Made by a program: the position numbers and the translations under genes. A stretch of 26,452 nucleotides of DNA from Prorocentrum cordatum (lineage: Eukaryota; Sar; Dinophyceae; Prorocentrales; Prorocentraceae). Under the pieces are notes generated by a model, which ran no database searches, had not been told where the DNA came from, and saw nothing but the letters and a program-made list of their open reading frames with translations. This document shows, piece by piece, positions 9,440 to 19,000 of the stretch (its first letter is position 1; each line of letters begins with the position of its first letter). The stretch is taken from NCBI GenBank assembly GCA_963575745.1, contig CAUYUJ010003987.1, forward strand, positions 47,501 to 73,952. The letters run 5' to 3'.

Positions 9440-9960
9440 GAGTGTGCAGCATCAGGCACGCTGGCACGTTTGTTGTGCCTCAGGCCGCATGATCACGTTT
9501 ACTTTTTTCGCTGCGCCATTCGGTTTAGGCACGCGGCCACGCGACAACATGTGCACCCTCTGCCACGGCAGCTCCAGACAGAGAAGTAAGTGTGCACGGT
9601 TGTCCCTTCAATGGCGCTTGTCCTATCATTCTGGACTCGCTGGTGGGGAACACGCCTGCGCATTACAGAGCGCGGCGGTGCAGGCTTCGCAGTGCACGTC
9701 ACCTGCGCGCACCCATGTGCTGTTCAGCGCGCCCGGGGCATTGTCCATGCCCAGTGATGCAGCTGCGCAAGCACGATATGCTACGCCTTGGCGCTCCTAT
9801 AGGCGTCGTGCTACGCACGCTGGGGCATTGTTTGTGCCCGGCCCGTGCCAGTGCGCGCGCCGTGCTACTCTCGCGCGCACTTGTGCGCCTTGCATCGCAT
9901 GCTGGGCATAGCATGCTCAGCTGTGCGCCAGAGCCTGCGCAGAGGCAGAGGCATGGCACG
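9440..9960. repeat. possible very degenerate 80-90-bp repeat
   Basis: A core like CGCTGGGGCATTGTTTGTGCCC recurs in diverged form. GGGGCA falls at 9735 and 9822 and GGGCA at 9904 (spacings 87 and 82), with weaker matches near 9462 (CGCTGGCACGTTTGTTGTGCC) and 9638 (CGCTGGTGGGGAACACGCC). The better cores are themselves small palindromes (GGGCA...TGCCC). Similarity between cores is low, so this may be an ancient tandem array or chance in GC-rich DNA. Confidence 0.3.
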
Positions 9961-10259
9961 CCTGGGTCAAACCATGACTTGTGTTACGCACTTTGGGGTG
10001 GCGTCGCGCCTGGTTGTGCGCCCCAACGCGCACAGGCTGGCGCACCAAGCGCACCTACGCCTGGCCAAGCTCGTCCCCAATCACCTCTTTCAGTGTCTCC
10101 CGGCACTGATGTTGGTTTCTCCCAACCACATTCAGGCTACAACCGGCTATGGTACACGGGATGCAGCTCAGTGGACGATCTTACACGAGCCAGGACAGCC
10201 AGCATGCGATGTCAGCCCGTGTGCACATCTACCAGAACGCAAGCCTTTTTCTGTATCTC

Positions 10260-10318
10260 TACCTCAATCCACTTACTCATCCACATCATCGTCTCAGTGG
10301 ATAAGAGAAGTTGAGGTA
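10260..10318. repeat. nested imperfect inverted repeat
   Basis: TACCTCAA at 10260-10267 pairs with TTGAGGTA at 10311-10318. Just inside, ATCCACT at 10267-10273 pairs with AGTGGAT at 10296-10302. The right arm has an 8-nt insertion, so the predicted hairpin carries an asymmetric bulge. Its function is unknown. Confidence 0.5.
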
Positions 10319-11240
10319 CATGCCAGCCGATGCGGGCACTGCTACCTCACTGCAGACCGCATCCCCGCTGTGCATCCACCACCTGGCACGATCTACCTTC
10401 AGCATGTAACCTGCTGCGGGGCCAGCACTTGACTCGTCCAGCACGGTGCCACTTGTTGGGCCACCGTCCGGCGGAGGAGTGTCTCCATTGAGGTCTCGCC
10501 GACTGGCTCAACGGCTTGACGCCCCTTCACCAAGGGCGTGTTCTGTCGGTCCGCACCGCAAATCTAGCGGCCAGCTTGAAGGCTACACTTGTAGTTGAGT
10601 CGGCGCCTGACGATCCAAAGGGCCGAGGTCAACATAGTTTCCCGCCTTCTATCCGACGGACCACCAGGTCCATGCAGAGCCGAGCACAACATGTTCGTTT
10701 TGTGGACGTACGCGCATTGGTACACAATTGAGGGATTTGTTTGTGATCTTCGCCGAGATTTCTCGTGACGCACGCAATCCGTCTCGTTGAATATCACATG
10801 GAGTTGCTTGTGACTTCTATCCTCTACCTTGGCTGATATGGTGTGCGTTTGCCCACAATCCCGCAACTTCGTTCTCGATCTGCTTGTTTTCCCCCATCTT
10901 GTTCTACATGCTCCTGTCCGTCTTCTGCTTCCTCTCTGCCAACATGCAGTGCATTGTGTTTTACTGGGCATTCTCTGTCCTTCCTCGCTGCCCACGGTTC
11001 CGACAGTGCGGCCTCTTTGCTGTATCTTGGATCAGTTGACAGGTGCAGAGAGTGAGGCCGCGCACCGAGCCATAACGCCCTGCGACGTGGCTGGTGTGCG
11101 CGTCTGCGCGCAGCTCTGTATGGTCAGATGCGCGTGCACGCCGGCGTTCCCGCGCCCGCGGCTGCGCGCCGCAAGGTACACGGACGCCCATCGAAGGGTT
11201 CATTGTTCAGTCGGTGTTTGATTCCACCACTTCACGATTG

Positions 11241-11356
11241 GATTGGCCAAATGGACGAAGACTCACGAGAGCACGAAGCGTTGCTGGATTGGCCAAATGG
11301 ACGGTGTTTGATGGTACCACGGAGCACCAAGCGTTGCTGGATTGGCCAAATGGACG
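11241..11356. repeat. short tandem repeat with GATTGGCCAAATGGAC core
   Basis: The 16-bp core GATTGGCCAAATGGAC is exact at 11241, 11287 and 11340 (spacings 46 and 53 bp). The last two are preceded by AAGCGTTGCTG, and GAAGAC follows the first and third. The conserved block is therefore about 27 bp with a variable middle. The spacings are not all multiples of three, which argues against a protein repeat. Confidence 0.8.
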
Positions 11357-11540
11357 AAGACCCAGAGGGTCCGAGGCCGCAGGGAGGACGACAAGCCCGA
11401 GGACGTGGAGGAGGACGCGAAGCCGATGATTTGGAGGATATGCAGGAAGATGGGGAATAAAGAAGTAGGTTTTGCGAAGGCGACCACGTGATCGCCAGAT
11501 TTGCTCAAATCTGCCTCTGTTCGGCCTTCCCTTTCTCTCG
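11357..11540. other. spacer, no gene recognised
   Basis: Mixed DNA with a short GGACGTGGAGGAGG patch. Nothing further is recognised. Confidence 0.35.
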
Positions 11541-11685
11541 TCCCCCTCCTCCTCAACATCTTCGTCCTCCTCTTTTTTTGTTATCCTCCTTTTCCTCTTC
11601 CACCTCCCCCTCTTCTCCTCCTCCTCTTTTCCTCCTCCTCCTCCTCCTCCGCCTCTCCCTCCTCCTCCTCCCCCCGTCGCCCCCC
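11541..11685. repeat. TCC-rich tract
   Basis: Imperfect TCC run with T-rich interruptions, purest at about 11631-11650. It faces a GGA tract of opposite polarity about 120 bp downstream. Confidence 0.85.
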
Positions 11686-11807
11686 AGGAGGGTGTGTGTG
11701 TGTGGTATGGGAACGCGAGAGGAGGCAGGACCCCCCCCCCGCGCGCACAGAGCAGGCCTGCAGCGTGCAGAACAGCTTGGTAGCCGAGAAAGGCGCGGTT
11801 GCCGCGC

Positions 11808-11887
11808 GGGGAAGGAGGAGAAGGAGGAGCAGGGGAAGGAGGAGGAGGATGAGGAGGAGGAGCAGCAGGAGGATGAAGAGGAGGAGA
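11808..11887. repeat. GGA-rich tract
   Basis: GGAGGA units with GAT, AGC and GAA interruptions. Together with 11541-11685 it forms an inverted TCC/GGA pair around a ~120-bp loop. Confidence 0.85.
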
Positions 11888-11889
11888 TA

Positions 11890-12308
11890 ATAAGAACAAT
11901 CGAATCACGAAGAAGAGAACACATTACGAATATAACGAGTTAACATACTAATAATAAGAGTTTCGAGCTTCTTAAGATGTGTAGCTCAAGAATGCTGCGG
12001 ACTTGTCTCGCACCTCGCCAGGCGCCCCGCCTGGATCCCACTGTCTGTCGACGCTGCCGCCCACAGAGCACGCTCGCCACAGCACGTACAGGAAGGAGAG
12101 AGCGAGAGAATATCAGGATGTTATCTGGAGTAGCAGGGAAGTGACTGGGGGAAAACGGGGTAAGCCAGCCCGAGCACAAGATGGCTTCGGAGGGCAGAGA
12201 AATAGAGACAGGTGGGCTGAAGGGAAGCGCGCGCACACACTGAGCACAGTAGAATTACAGCTCCCGAAAATATCCGTTCCCTTCAGCCTCCGATTAAACA
12301 CCCAAGCA
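11890..12308 (-). other. putative 3' untranslated or LTR region of the Copia element
   Basis: This segment lies directly downstream, on the minus strand, of the Copia coding remnant, where a polypurine tract and 3' LTR would be expected. On the minus strand a purine-rich stretch (GGAGGCTGAAGGGAACGGA, about 12275-12293) could be the polypurine tract. Farther on is an AT-rich patch (about 11890-11980), unusual for this GC-rich neighbourhood. I could not find a matching direct repeat on the 5' side, so LTR ends are not established. Confidence 0.35.
12018..12034. repeat. hairpin in the putative Copia 3' region
   Basis: A perfect inverted repeat: CCAGGCG, loop CCC, CGCCTGG. A GC-rich stem at this place could be part of an LTR R region or simply chance. 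Confidence 0.45.
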
Positions 12309-12320
12309 TCACTGCTTGGG
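12301..12320. repeat. hairpin overlapping the end of the Copia frame
   Basis: CCCAAGCA, loop TCAC, TGCTTGGG is a perfect 8-bp-arm inverted repeat. It contains the final in-frame TGA of the Copia pol frame (minus strand, 12309-12311), placing a stem-loop exactly at the translation end. Confidence 0.6.
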
Positions 12321-14846
12321 CCAACGCCCAGACTCACTACGCAGCTTATGAGCTGCCATGTCGGTCTCCTCATTCACGATACACAAGGAGCCTTCCCGCA
12401 TCAGATTTACCGTCGAATCCATTTTTGCCCGTCGCTTAGTCAACCCATCCACTATCATGGCAGGATGATCCACCTATCGTATCTCGCAACCCATCGCATT
12501 CATCGCTTGGCGAATGATTTGAATTTGGGTAGAGCACTTCCAGTCTCGTCCTCCTGTCGTCTCACGCTGCAGGTAATCGTACAACGACTTTGCGTCCACG
12601 ATGCACAGTCCCTTACGCAGGACCTCTGCGTTCTTCTCCTCCACTTTCTTTCCAGCCAGAGCCAGTAGACGCCTATGCTCACACCACCTCTCCCACTCGT
12701 CCAACCGAAACCCAGAGAATGCAAACTCGTGGCACAGAGTAACTGACCATCCCAACTCAGCAACGCCAGTATTCAACGCCAAAGTCTCCGCATGTAGTGT
12801 AGAGTCCACCACTCTCGTCATTCGCGAACTCCTCCACGCCAGTAGACTAGCAGGTCCTCTCTCTCCAGCACCCACTCGATTAGTAGTCGCCAACACTGCA
12901 TATGCCCCCTGCGACCCACCTTCGCTGCTGTTGTGCAGGCTGGCATCCGATACCGAGACCCACATCAACTCTTCGAATGGAATCGACCACACCGTAATGC
13001 CCAGCTCTGCTTTGTCCTTCATGTGTTTCACCAACTGATTGATCTCCTTGACGTCATCGTAGGTCAGCTTGCACAATGCTTGTTGGAGAAGACTGCATCG
13101 CCCAGCACCATCAGCACGAAGTTCTCGCGTGAGCCAGTTCAGTGATCCAAGAACTGCCCTTGCCTGACTGCACTCGCCTGCCAAACATGCATCACCTCCA
13201 CTCTTGCCCTTTGCCACTTTTACTGGGGCCAGTCTTTCTTCGATGAACTTCCTCATGGGCACGTAGAAATTGATATTGGCATCTTGTAAGTAATGTCGCC
13301 CATTGAACATTGCTCCGTCCGGGTCCTTCCACAGCGACTTTACCTTGCCGATTTTCCTCTGAGCACGAAGCTTCGTCATCATCTCCTGGTGCCTCTGGCC
13401 GCCCACATCGAAGATGTCATCCATCTCCACCACCACAATACCCTCCACATCTGGCTTGTACTGGATCCCAGGACCCTCGACTCCTCGATGTCCTCGTAGG
13501 TCTGCAAGTCGAACCAACAGCTGCAGGGGCGCTTCGGCAGGGAACAACATGAAGACCGTAGGGTCCAAGGTGCTCTGCCGGTAGCCCAGGTTCGCCAAAT
13601 CTCGCTTGAGACCCTTGCGAAAGTGAAGTGGAGCGTCACCCAGCCCATACACTCCAGAGACCAGCTCGACGAGTTGCCCGTACTCCATACCTGGAAGTCC
13701 ACTCTTTGGCTGCTCCGCGTACAGCTTGCCCTTCTCCCTCACCAGCTTATCGGACTGCATAAACGCCTTCCAGAGATCACCAATAGTAGCCTCCCACTTG
13801 TTGTATGTTGCAATCTGAAGAACCATCATGAGTGAACTAGTAGTCACCGTAGGTGCTGAGCGAATCAATGAAAGAAAATCGGGATCTTGATCGCCACGTA
13901 CGCACCATCGGCTCTTGAAGCTAGCCTCCTCCCCGACCTTCTCCGAGGGCTTCTTCCTTCGCACCATTCTCGAGGGAATGATCCGATTCTCCTTCCCTTG
14001 GCGGGTTAGGGCCTCTTGCACCTTCCGACTCTCCTCCAGAGACAGTACTCGAACTCCACCCGTAGACTTAATTCCATCCCACTCGGTAGTGTCAGACGTG
14101 ATCCACTCAGGCCATTCTTCAGCAGGAATATCTCGCTCTGTTACTTCGTCTCCCCCGCGCTTCTTCGTGAAGTATACCTCCTCCGACCTTGACCGTGATG
14201 CCGCCTTGATGAAGAAGATGTCCTCTTCGACCTGGTCCCTCCACTCCGAACTGAGCGTATTTTGATCGTCATCTTCTGGAAAAGACCTCGCTTTACCGCC
14301 CAGGTCCATCCTTTCGTTCTGCGCGACTGCTCTCTCGATGGCTGCTGCAATCCTCCTCCTGGTAGCCTCTGGGCCCTCCTTGTCGCCGTCCTCCAGCTTG
14401 CGTACTAGACCTCGGCTGAGTCCCGTCGCATCCAACTCCATTCCCGGCGTGTCTGGTATCTCCTCGATGCTCTTGGCTGCAGCCGCCGCCGCCCGTTTCA
14501 GCCATTCTTCTTCATGCTCCGTGTTTTCCTTGGGCTCACTCTTCGGCTTCACGTTTCTCTCGAACGGCTCTTCCACTGCTTCGCGTATCACCTCCTCGAT
14601 GTCCTTGCGCATCTCCTCGTCCGCCGACTCCTTGGGTCCCTCTTGGCGTTCCTCAGGCTTTGCCTCTGGGGCTCCTTCGGGTTCTCGAGCTTGTGGTTCT
14701 GGTTCTCGGTGATCCTCCTCCTGCACAGGTACAGGTTCTGGTACTTCGGGCTGTTCGTGTACACTGGGTCGCCTTGACGGCGGTGGAACTGCTTCTTCCC
14801 GAGGTACGTGAAATCTAAAGGCTGCCGCCTCTGCCGCCGACCCCAA
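12309..14846 (-). pseudogene. Copia-type Pol fragment: reverse transcriptase and RNase H, with in-frame TAG
   Basis: In intact elements this protein copies element RNA into DNA and removes the RNA strand. The 790-codon open part starts at a TTG (14844-14846); no in-frame ATG precedes the linker, so the true N-terminus is lost. Residues 1-300 are a Pro/Glu-rich, charged linker of the kind between Copia integrase and reverse transcriptase. From about residue 311 (KSRWCVRGDQ) the reverse transcriptase follows, with motif A GDLWKAFMQSD (Asp357), VYGLGDAP near 399-406 and the active-site EMDD (Asp476, Asp477), where YVDD or HVDD is usual. RNase H acidic residues are Asp634 (VSVSDAS), Glu687 (STLHAE) and Asp751 (CIVDAKS). 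Codon 791 is TAG (12474-12476). The same frame continues with VDHPAMIVDGLTK and runs 54 more codons to TGA at 12309-12311. Family members usually have Trp at this position, so TGG to TAG is the simplest explanation. Probably non-autonomous. Confidence 0.88.
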
Positions 14847-14945
14847 TGCAGTCGTTGTGGGTTCTTTGGTTCGGGGGCCGCTTGTTGTCTGGATGCGATC
14901 TCGTGCGTGTTGGAGCGTTTTTTTTTGCGCGAGGTGGGGTCTTCA

Positions 14946-15740
14946 CTGTGGGTCTTGGGGGCCGGTGGCGGGGTGTCCGCTGGGAGGTTGGCCATTTGGG
15001 TCGCAACCAAATGGGGGGCACCGAACGAATAATTGAGCAAGAGTGGTGTGCGGAAGCGGTGGCATGCGGAGCATCACCGCGAAAGATTTGGCCGATGAGT
15101 CCAAACTGTTGAAGCGTTGCGCGTGTGTGCAGCGTGCAAGAAGGAGTTTTCGCTCGGCAGCAGCACATAAGCGCCAAACAAGAGAGCGAACACTTCACAA
15201 GGAAGAGTAAGGTCGTATGCTCAGAGCGCATTGCAGTCGGTGTCACGGTACGTAGTTGCCAGGCCTTTCAGTGCAGTGGCAAGTGCCAGAAGAAAACGCC
15301 GGACTTGGTTTTCTCCGTGGACGCCATCGATGTCGCGCGTGACGAGAATACCGGGACTTTGACACGGAAGGCATGGAAAGTTGTACACAGCAAGCTGGGG
15401 ACTTAATCCTTTTGCCCGATGCTGGGGGGCATGCGACATTATGTCACGGGTTCTCGGCTGGCCTGGGCGTGTTGTATGGTTGGCGAGATCCCCGAGCCAG
15501 ACAAATGAAAACGGCCCAATCTGGGCTGAAGAAGGCCCAGGAGGCCCCTGACGCGTCCCAAACTGCTCCAAGGGATCCTCCAGGAGGACATCCAGGACGA
15601 TCAAATTCATTGATTTTCATGGTGGCGGAGTGAGGGGATTGCGCTCACGCGAATCCATTTCAAGGCGTGCGCGTGTTTCGCTTCGGGGCAGGTAAACGTC
15701 GTCGCGTTTATCTTCTTCTGTTTCTTTCTTCTCTCCGTCC
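14946..15740. other. spacer between the two transposons, no gene recognised
   Basis: Mixed DNA with short open frames and no domain. A 60-90-codon frame at about 15125-15406 shows scattered Cys (RSCQAFQCSGKC), and the next frame has VCAACKKEF near 15120. These recall the CxxC modules of the Helitron protein but lie in different frames and are broken by stops. I do not call a gene. Confidence 0.4.
14992..15014. repeat. 8-bp-arm inverted repeat beside the Copia 5' break
   Basis: CCATTTGG at 14992-14999 and CCAAATGG at 15007-15014 are exact reverse complements around a 7-nt loop (GTCGCAA). It lies about 50 bp beyond the point where the Copia frame closes. Confidence 0.55.
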
Positions 15741-15845
15741 AGGGGGGAGGCCCGGCGGGGCCTGGCCGGGGGGCGGGGGCGGTCTCGCGGGGGCCCGGAG
15801 GGGGGGGGGGGGCGCGGGTGCAGAGGAGAAGGAGGGCCCGATCGT
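15741..15845 (+). repeat. G-rich patch with potential quadruplex runs
   Basis: Many runs of three or more G, including a 14-G run near 15800, lie within about 100 bp on the plus strand. G-quadruplex folding is plausible. It lies about 250-350 bp upstream of the Helitron ORF; no regulatory role can be shown. Confidence 0.6.
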
Positions 15846-15932
15846 GGGGCGGAAGCCGAGGCAGGGCTTAGGGGCTGGGACACGAGCATCGCGAGCGCGC
15901 TCGTGAGCGCGTCCACAATCCCAGACATGCGA

Positions 15933-15953
15933 CGTCCTGAGAAAATCAGGACG
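15933..15953. repeat. hairpin followed by T-rich DNA, upstream of the Helitron ORF
   Basis: CGTCCTGA, loop GAAAA, TCAGGACG is a perfect 8-bp-arm inverted repeat, followed on the plus strand by GCTATTTTTCGTTGTTTTTT. On the minus strand the stem is followed after 8 bases by CTGG, a CTRR-type word like the one that ends canonical Helitrons. It is on the strand opposite to the RepHel gene, so it would belong to another copy. No function is established. Confidence 0.5.
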
Positions 15954-16086
15954 GCTATTTTTCGTTGTTTTTTACATCTGAGGCCTTCGCTGGGCTCCAG
16001 GACCGTCAAAGAACGACTCAGGATGAAAAATCCGGTCTTGGGGAAAGGGTAGGGACTTCCGGGAACCGCGTTCTGAAAAAGTTACG

Positions 16087-19000
16087 ATGTCGCCATGTGT
16101 GGGACTAGTCTCTCTGTCTCTCTCGCTCTCCCTCGTCCTCCTCTGCCCGAGCGGGGGCGGCGGGGCGGAGGGCGAAGTTGCTATACTCGAGGTGTACAAT
16201 CACACGGGGGCCGACATTACGACGTACAAACCATTATGGCCAATCGCGAAAAGAGATTCCCCGACGACCGCGCCGTGGATGATGAGCGCGAACTCTCGGA
16301 ACGGAGCCGTGGGTTGTGGCCAAATGATAGAGGGCAACGATGCCGAATCGAGAGCCAAGCGCCTGCGGGTTACGGGGAAGACGAAGGCACTGGACCCAGT
16401 AGCGCAGGGAACTACCGGCTCCACCGACTCGGGCGGCACACCGGCGGCATCGAGCGCTATCACGGGCGTCAGCGCGGCACAGGGGGATGACGGCGAGGTC
16501 CATGCAAACGCGCCAGGCCACGTGTATCGGGTACGTGCTGCAAACATGTCAGACGACCCGCGACGGAAAAGGGAGGGAGATTTGGCAAGGGTCGCGAAAA
16601 AGCATTTAAAGGATGCACCGACGCTGCCTGCCGTCTCGATGAATGGGTCTGCCGTGGGTGAGGGAGTCCAAACGGCTGTCGGAGCAGTAGGCCTGCCGAG
16701 GAAACACTGCGCGTTCAAACGCCAGGTGCAGGATGGGTGGAAGTCTTGCCAGTGGCATGGAGATTCGGATGCTCATCTGTGCGCGCACTTGCTGGAGGAG
16801 CATCGCGAGCAGCTCGAAGATATCGCAACCTCGCTTGTATGCGTTTCTGATGAGGAAGAAAACAGCGAAGAAGTGCGTTACCTGTCTGCGTACAACGAGG
16901 TCGTGGCATGGAGGGTCCGTCAAGGAGCTCCTCTCGCCGCACTTGCCATTGACCGGCGATGTCTCCGTGCATGCGCAGAGGCGCTGGGAGACGATTCAGT
17001 ATGTTCTCTTGTGTGCATGGTGCGTGCGCGGAAATTTCCTCACGTGGAAGGGCGCCGGGGGAATCCAATCACTTGGCAGAAGGTGTCGCCCGACTCGGAC
17101 GGCATCTTCGGACTACCTGGCTCGTTCGTCAGGAAGCACTTTACCGTAGACAGTTATGTGGATCGATATGGCCAGGTCGGGGGTGACGTGCATCTGCGGG
17201 ATCACGCGGAGGAGTTTGAAGACTGGCAAGCAACCATCGCATCGGTCGACGGGCCCCTGAAGGTGTTGTGTTGTCCCGAGGACCTGCGCTGCAGCGCGGA
17301 ATCCTGGCACGAAGGAAACGAGGTTTGCAATCGTTGCGAGGCGCCGCTGTGCGAGGAGTGCCGAACGGGTATGTCTGGCCCGAGAGGCGAGGCCGTCGTA
17401 CCCCCTGCAGCTCTCGCTAATGACATGATGACGTTCTACTCGCCGGAAGAGCTATTTGTAGGAAAAGTAACCTTGCTGGAGATGATTTGTGCGTCCGTGT
17501 GCGTTACCTCGATGGTGTGTTTCACCTTGGAGAAGAGGTATCGGAACGAACGGTCCTTTGACATGGAGGCGGGGAACAACGCGCATCGGATGGCTGCTCG
17601 CGGAAACGCGACGTCCTTCCCGATGCCGTGGACGGACATGCTCGCGCAGCTGACCGCCTTGGAGGAAGGGGCGTCGAAGGCAAGGCCGCCGTCGTTGCCG
17701 CGGACAGGCGTCGAACTGGCAGACATAGTGTCGGTGATATTGAAGTCCGGAGGTGACGACGATGCGGTAGCGAGCATGGCGAAGTTCGTACATCAGGCGT
17801 TAGTCCGTCGGAATGTAGTCGTGAAGTTGATCGAAGGGGCGAAAATGCGAGGGCACCGAGCGTATCAACACGTTTGCATGGAAGAGGTGCGAAAGAAGGC
17901 TGCGGAGCTTCCTGATGGTGAGGTGCCGCCCGAGATCATGCGTTTGGTGCCTTTAGACAACGCTCTGGACAAGATCCAGATGCAGAAGGCGGCGTCGCCA
18001 GTTCCGCGCCCGGATGGGTTGCACGAAGCGGCGGAGATCTTGGAAGCAACGAAAGGCAACGCCGTGGTTCTCGAGAAGAGCAGCTTCGATGACGGGGATA
18101 TCAATGCCCAACGCGTGGAAGCCTTACGAAGTTTTGTACAGAGGGTGTCGCCAGAATGCGAACATGATGGAACCAGCGAGCGCACGGATGATAGCGACAG
18201 TGAGCCGGAGAGTGAAGGTCCCCGAGGGAAGCGCCCGCGCGGGGGCAGGGGAGGAGAAGAACCCGACGTCGCGCATGTGAAGGAGAGCGAAGAGGTGCGA
18301 TTGGTGACGGAGGCGCATGAGAGGAACGAAGGAGTGGATCGTTTGCGGGTCTGTACGGGGAACACCATGATGGATCAATTCGAACCGTGGTATTTCGGCG
18401 TGGCGTTTGCGTTCATTTTCAAGTATTGTACAGGCATGCCCGACATGCCAGCTTTCCTGAAGCGTCCGCGGCATCGGCGTTCGGAAGAGGCACCGCGGGT
18501 GGAACTGCCGCTATGGGTTCGCATCATGAGTCGTCGCGTAGAGAGCCAGTTGTCGCGCGATTGGCATTTCGGGTTCGTCTCGTGGAACTTGGTATTTCGT
18601 TCGGCGGTGAACCTTAGCAAGACGTGGTTTACGTATGTCTCCGCGAACCCTAAGGACGTAGACGCGCAGATCACTCCCGAGGAGATCAGCGTAGGGGCGC
18701 AGCAGATCTACCGTGCATTGGCGGGGAAATACCAGGACGTGAACGGTAAGAAGCAGAAAGTCATGGGAGACATGACGAAAGTTCGCTACGTCCCCGGACT
18801 CGGCAGAGCTGCCCACAAGTTGCTCGCGAACATCGAGCACACGTCTCGACGACTACCAGGGACGCAGGAGACGCGGCGGGTCATGCGGTTCCAAACCAAC
18901 GCGCTCCGCGTACGGTATGGTGTACCGATTTTCGTGACCTTCTCACCCGACGAAGGGCACAATCTCATCATGGTACGGTTGTCGCGCACGCGTCGTCGTG

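Larger units (their letters stand above)
8066..11240. other. 3.2 kb GC-rich region without a supported gene
   Basis: This is the longest stretch without a clear feature. Overlapping open frames up to about 240 codons occur in several phases, but they are rich in Arg, Ala, Cys, His, Pro and Thr, overlap each other and show no domain. They look like the by-product of GC-rich DNA. CpG-containing words such as GCGCGC and GTGCGC are frequent at 9230-9960. Only faint repeats are visible, listed separately. No tRNA, rRNA or spliced-leader sequence was recognised. Confidence 0.5.
11890..14945 (-). mobile_element. 5'-truncated Ty1/Copia-type LTR retrotransposon remnant
   Basis: The element keeps the linker that follows integrase, reverse transcriptase and RNase H, read on the minus strand. 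Gag, protease and integrase should lie at higher coordinates but none is recognisable between 14846 and 16086. The coding frame is closed by TGA at 14943-14945 with no ATG before the linker. Copia polyproteins normally place integrase immediately before reverse transcriptase, so the 5' half is missing. No flanking LTR pair or target duplication was found. The left limit (11890) is only the edge of the neighbouring GGA tract. Confidence 0.7.

Noticed and set aside
8486-10432. Several 195-243-codon frames in the GC-rich region
   Set aside because: They overlap one another in different phases, have compositions expected from GC-rich noncoding DNA and contain no recognisable motif.
14985-15010. 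Possible relic of a dinoflagellate spliced leader (GCCATTTGGGTCGCAA)
   Set aside because: Only part of the known leader sequence is approximated, with several mismatches, and the stretch is explained better by the perfect inverted repeat.
15110-15400. Relic of an extra zinc module upstream of the Helitron (VCAACKKEF, CSGKC)
   Set aside because: The Cys motifs lie in different frames with stops between them, and the similarity is too short to support.
15933-15975. Bacterial-type intrinsic terminator
   Set aside because: Hairpin plus T-run has the right shape, but every other feature of the window is eukaryotic and no gene ends there.
16087-16175. Apparent signal peptide at the RepHel N-terminus (a Leu/Ser run)
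   Set aside because: The hydrophobic run comes from a CTCTCT simple repeat. A Helitron transposase acts in the nucleus, and the real start may lie farther downstream.
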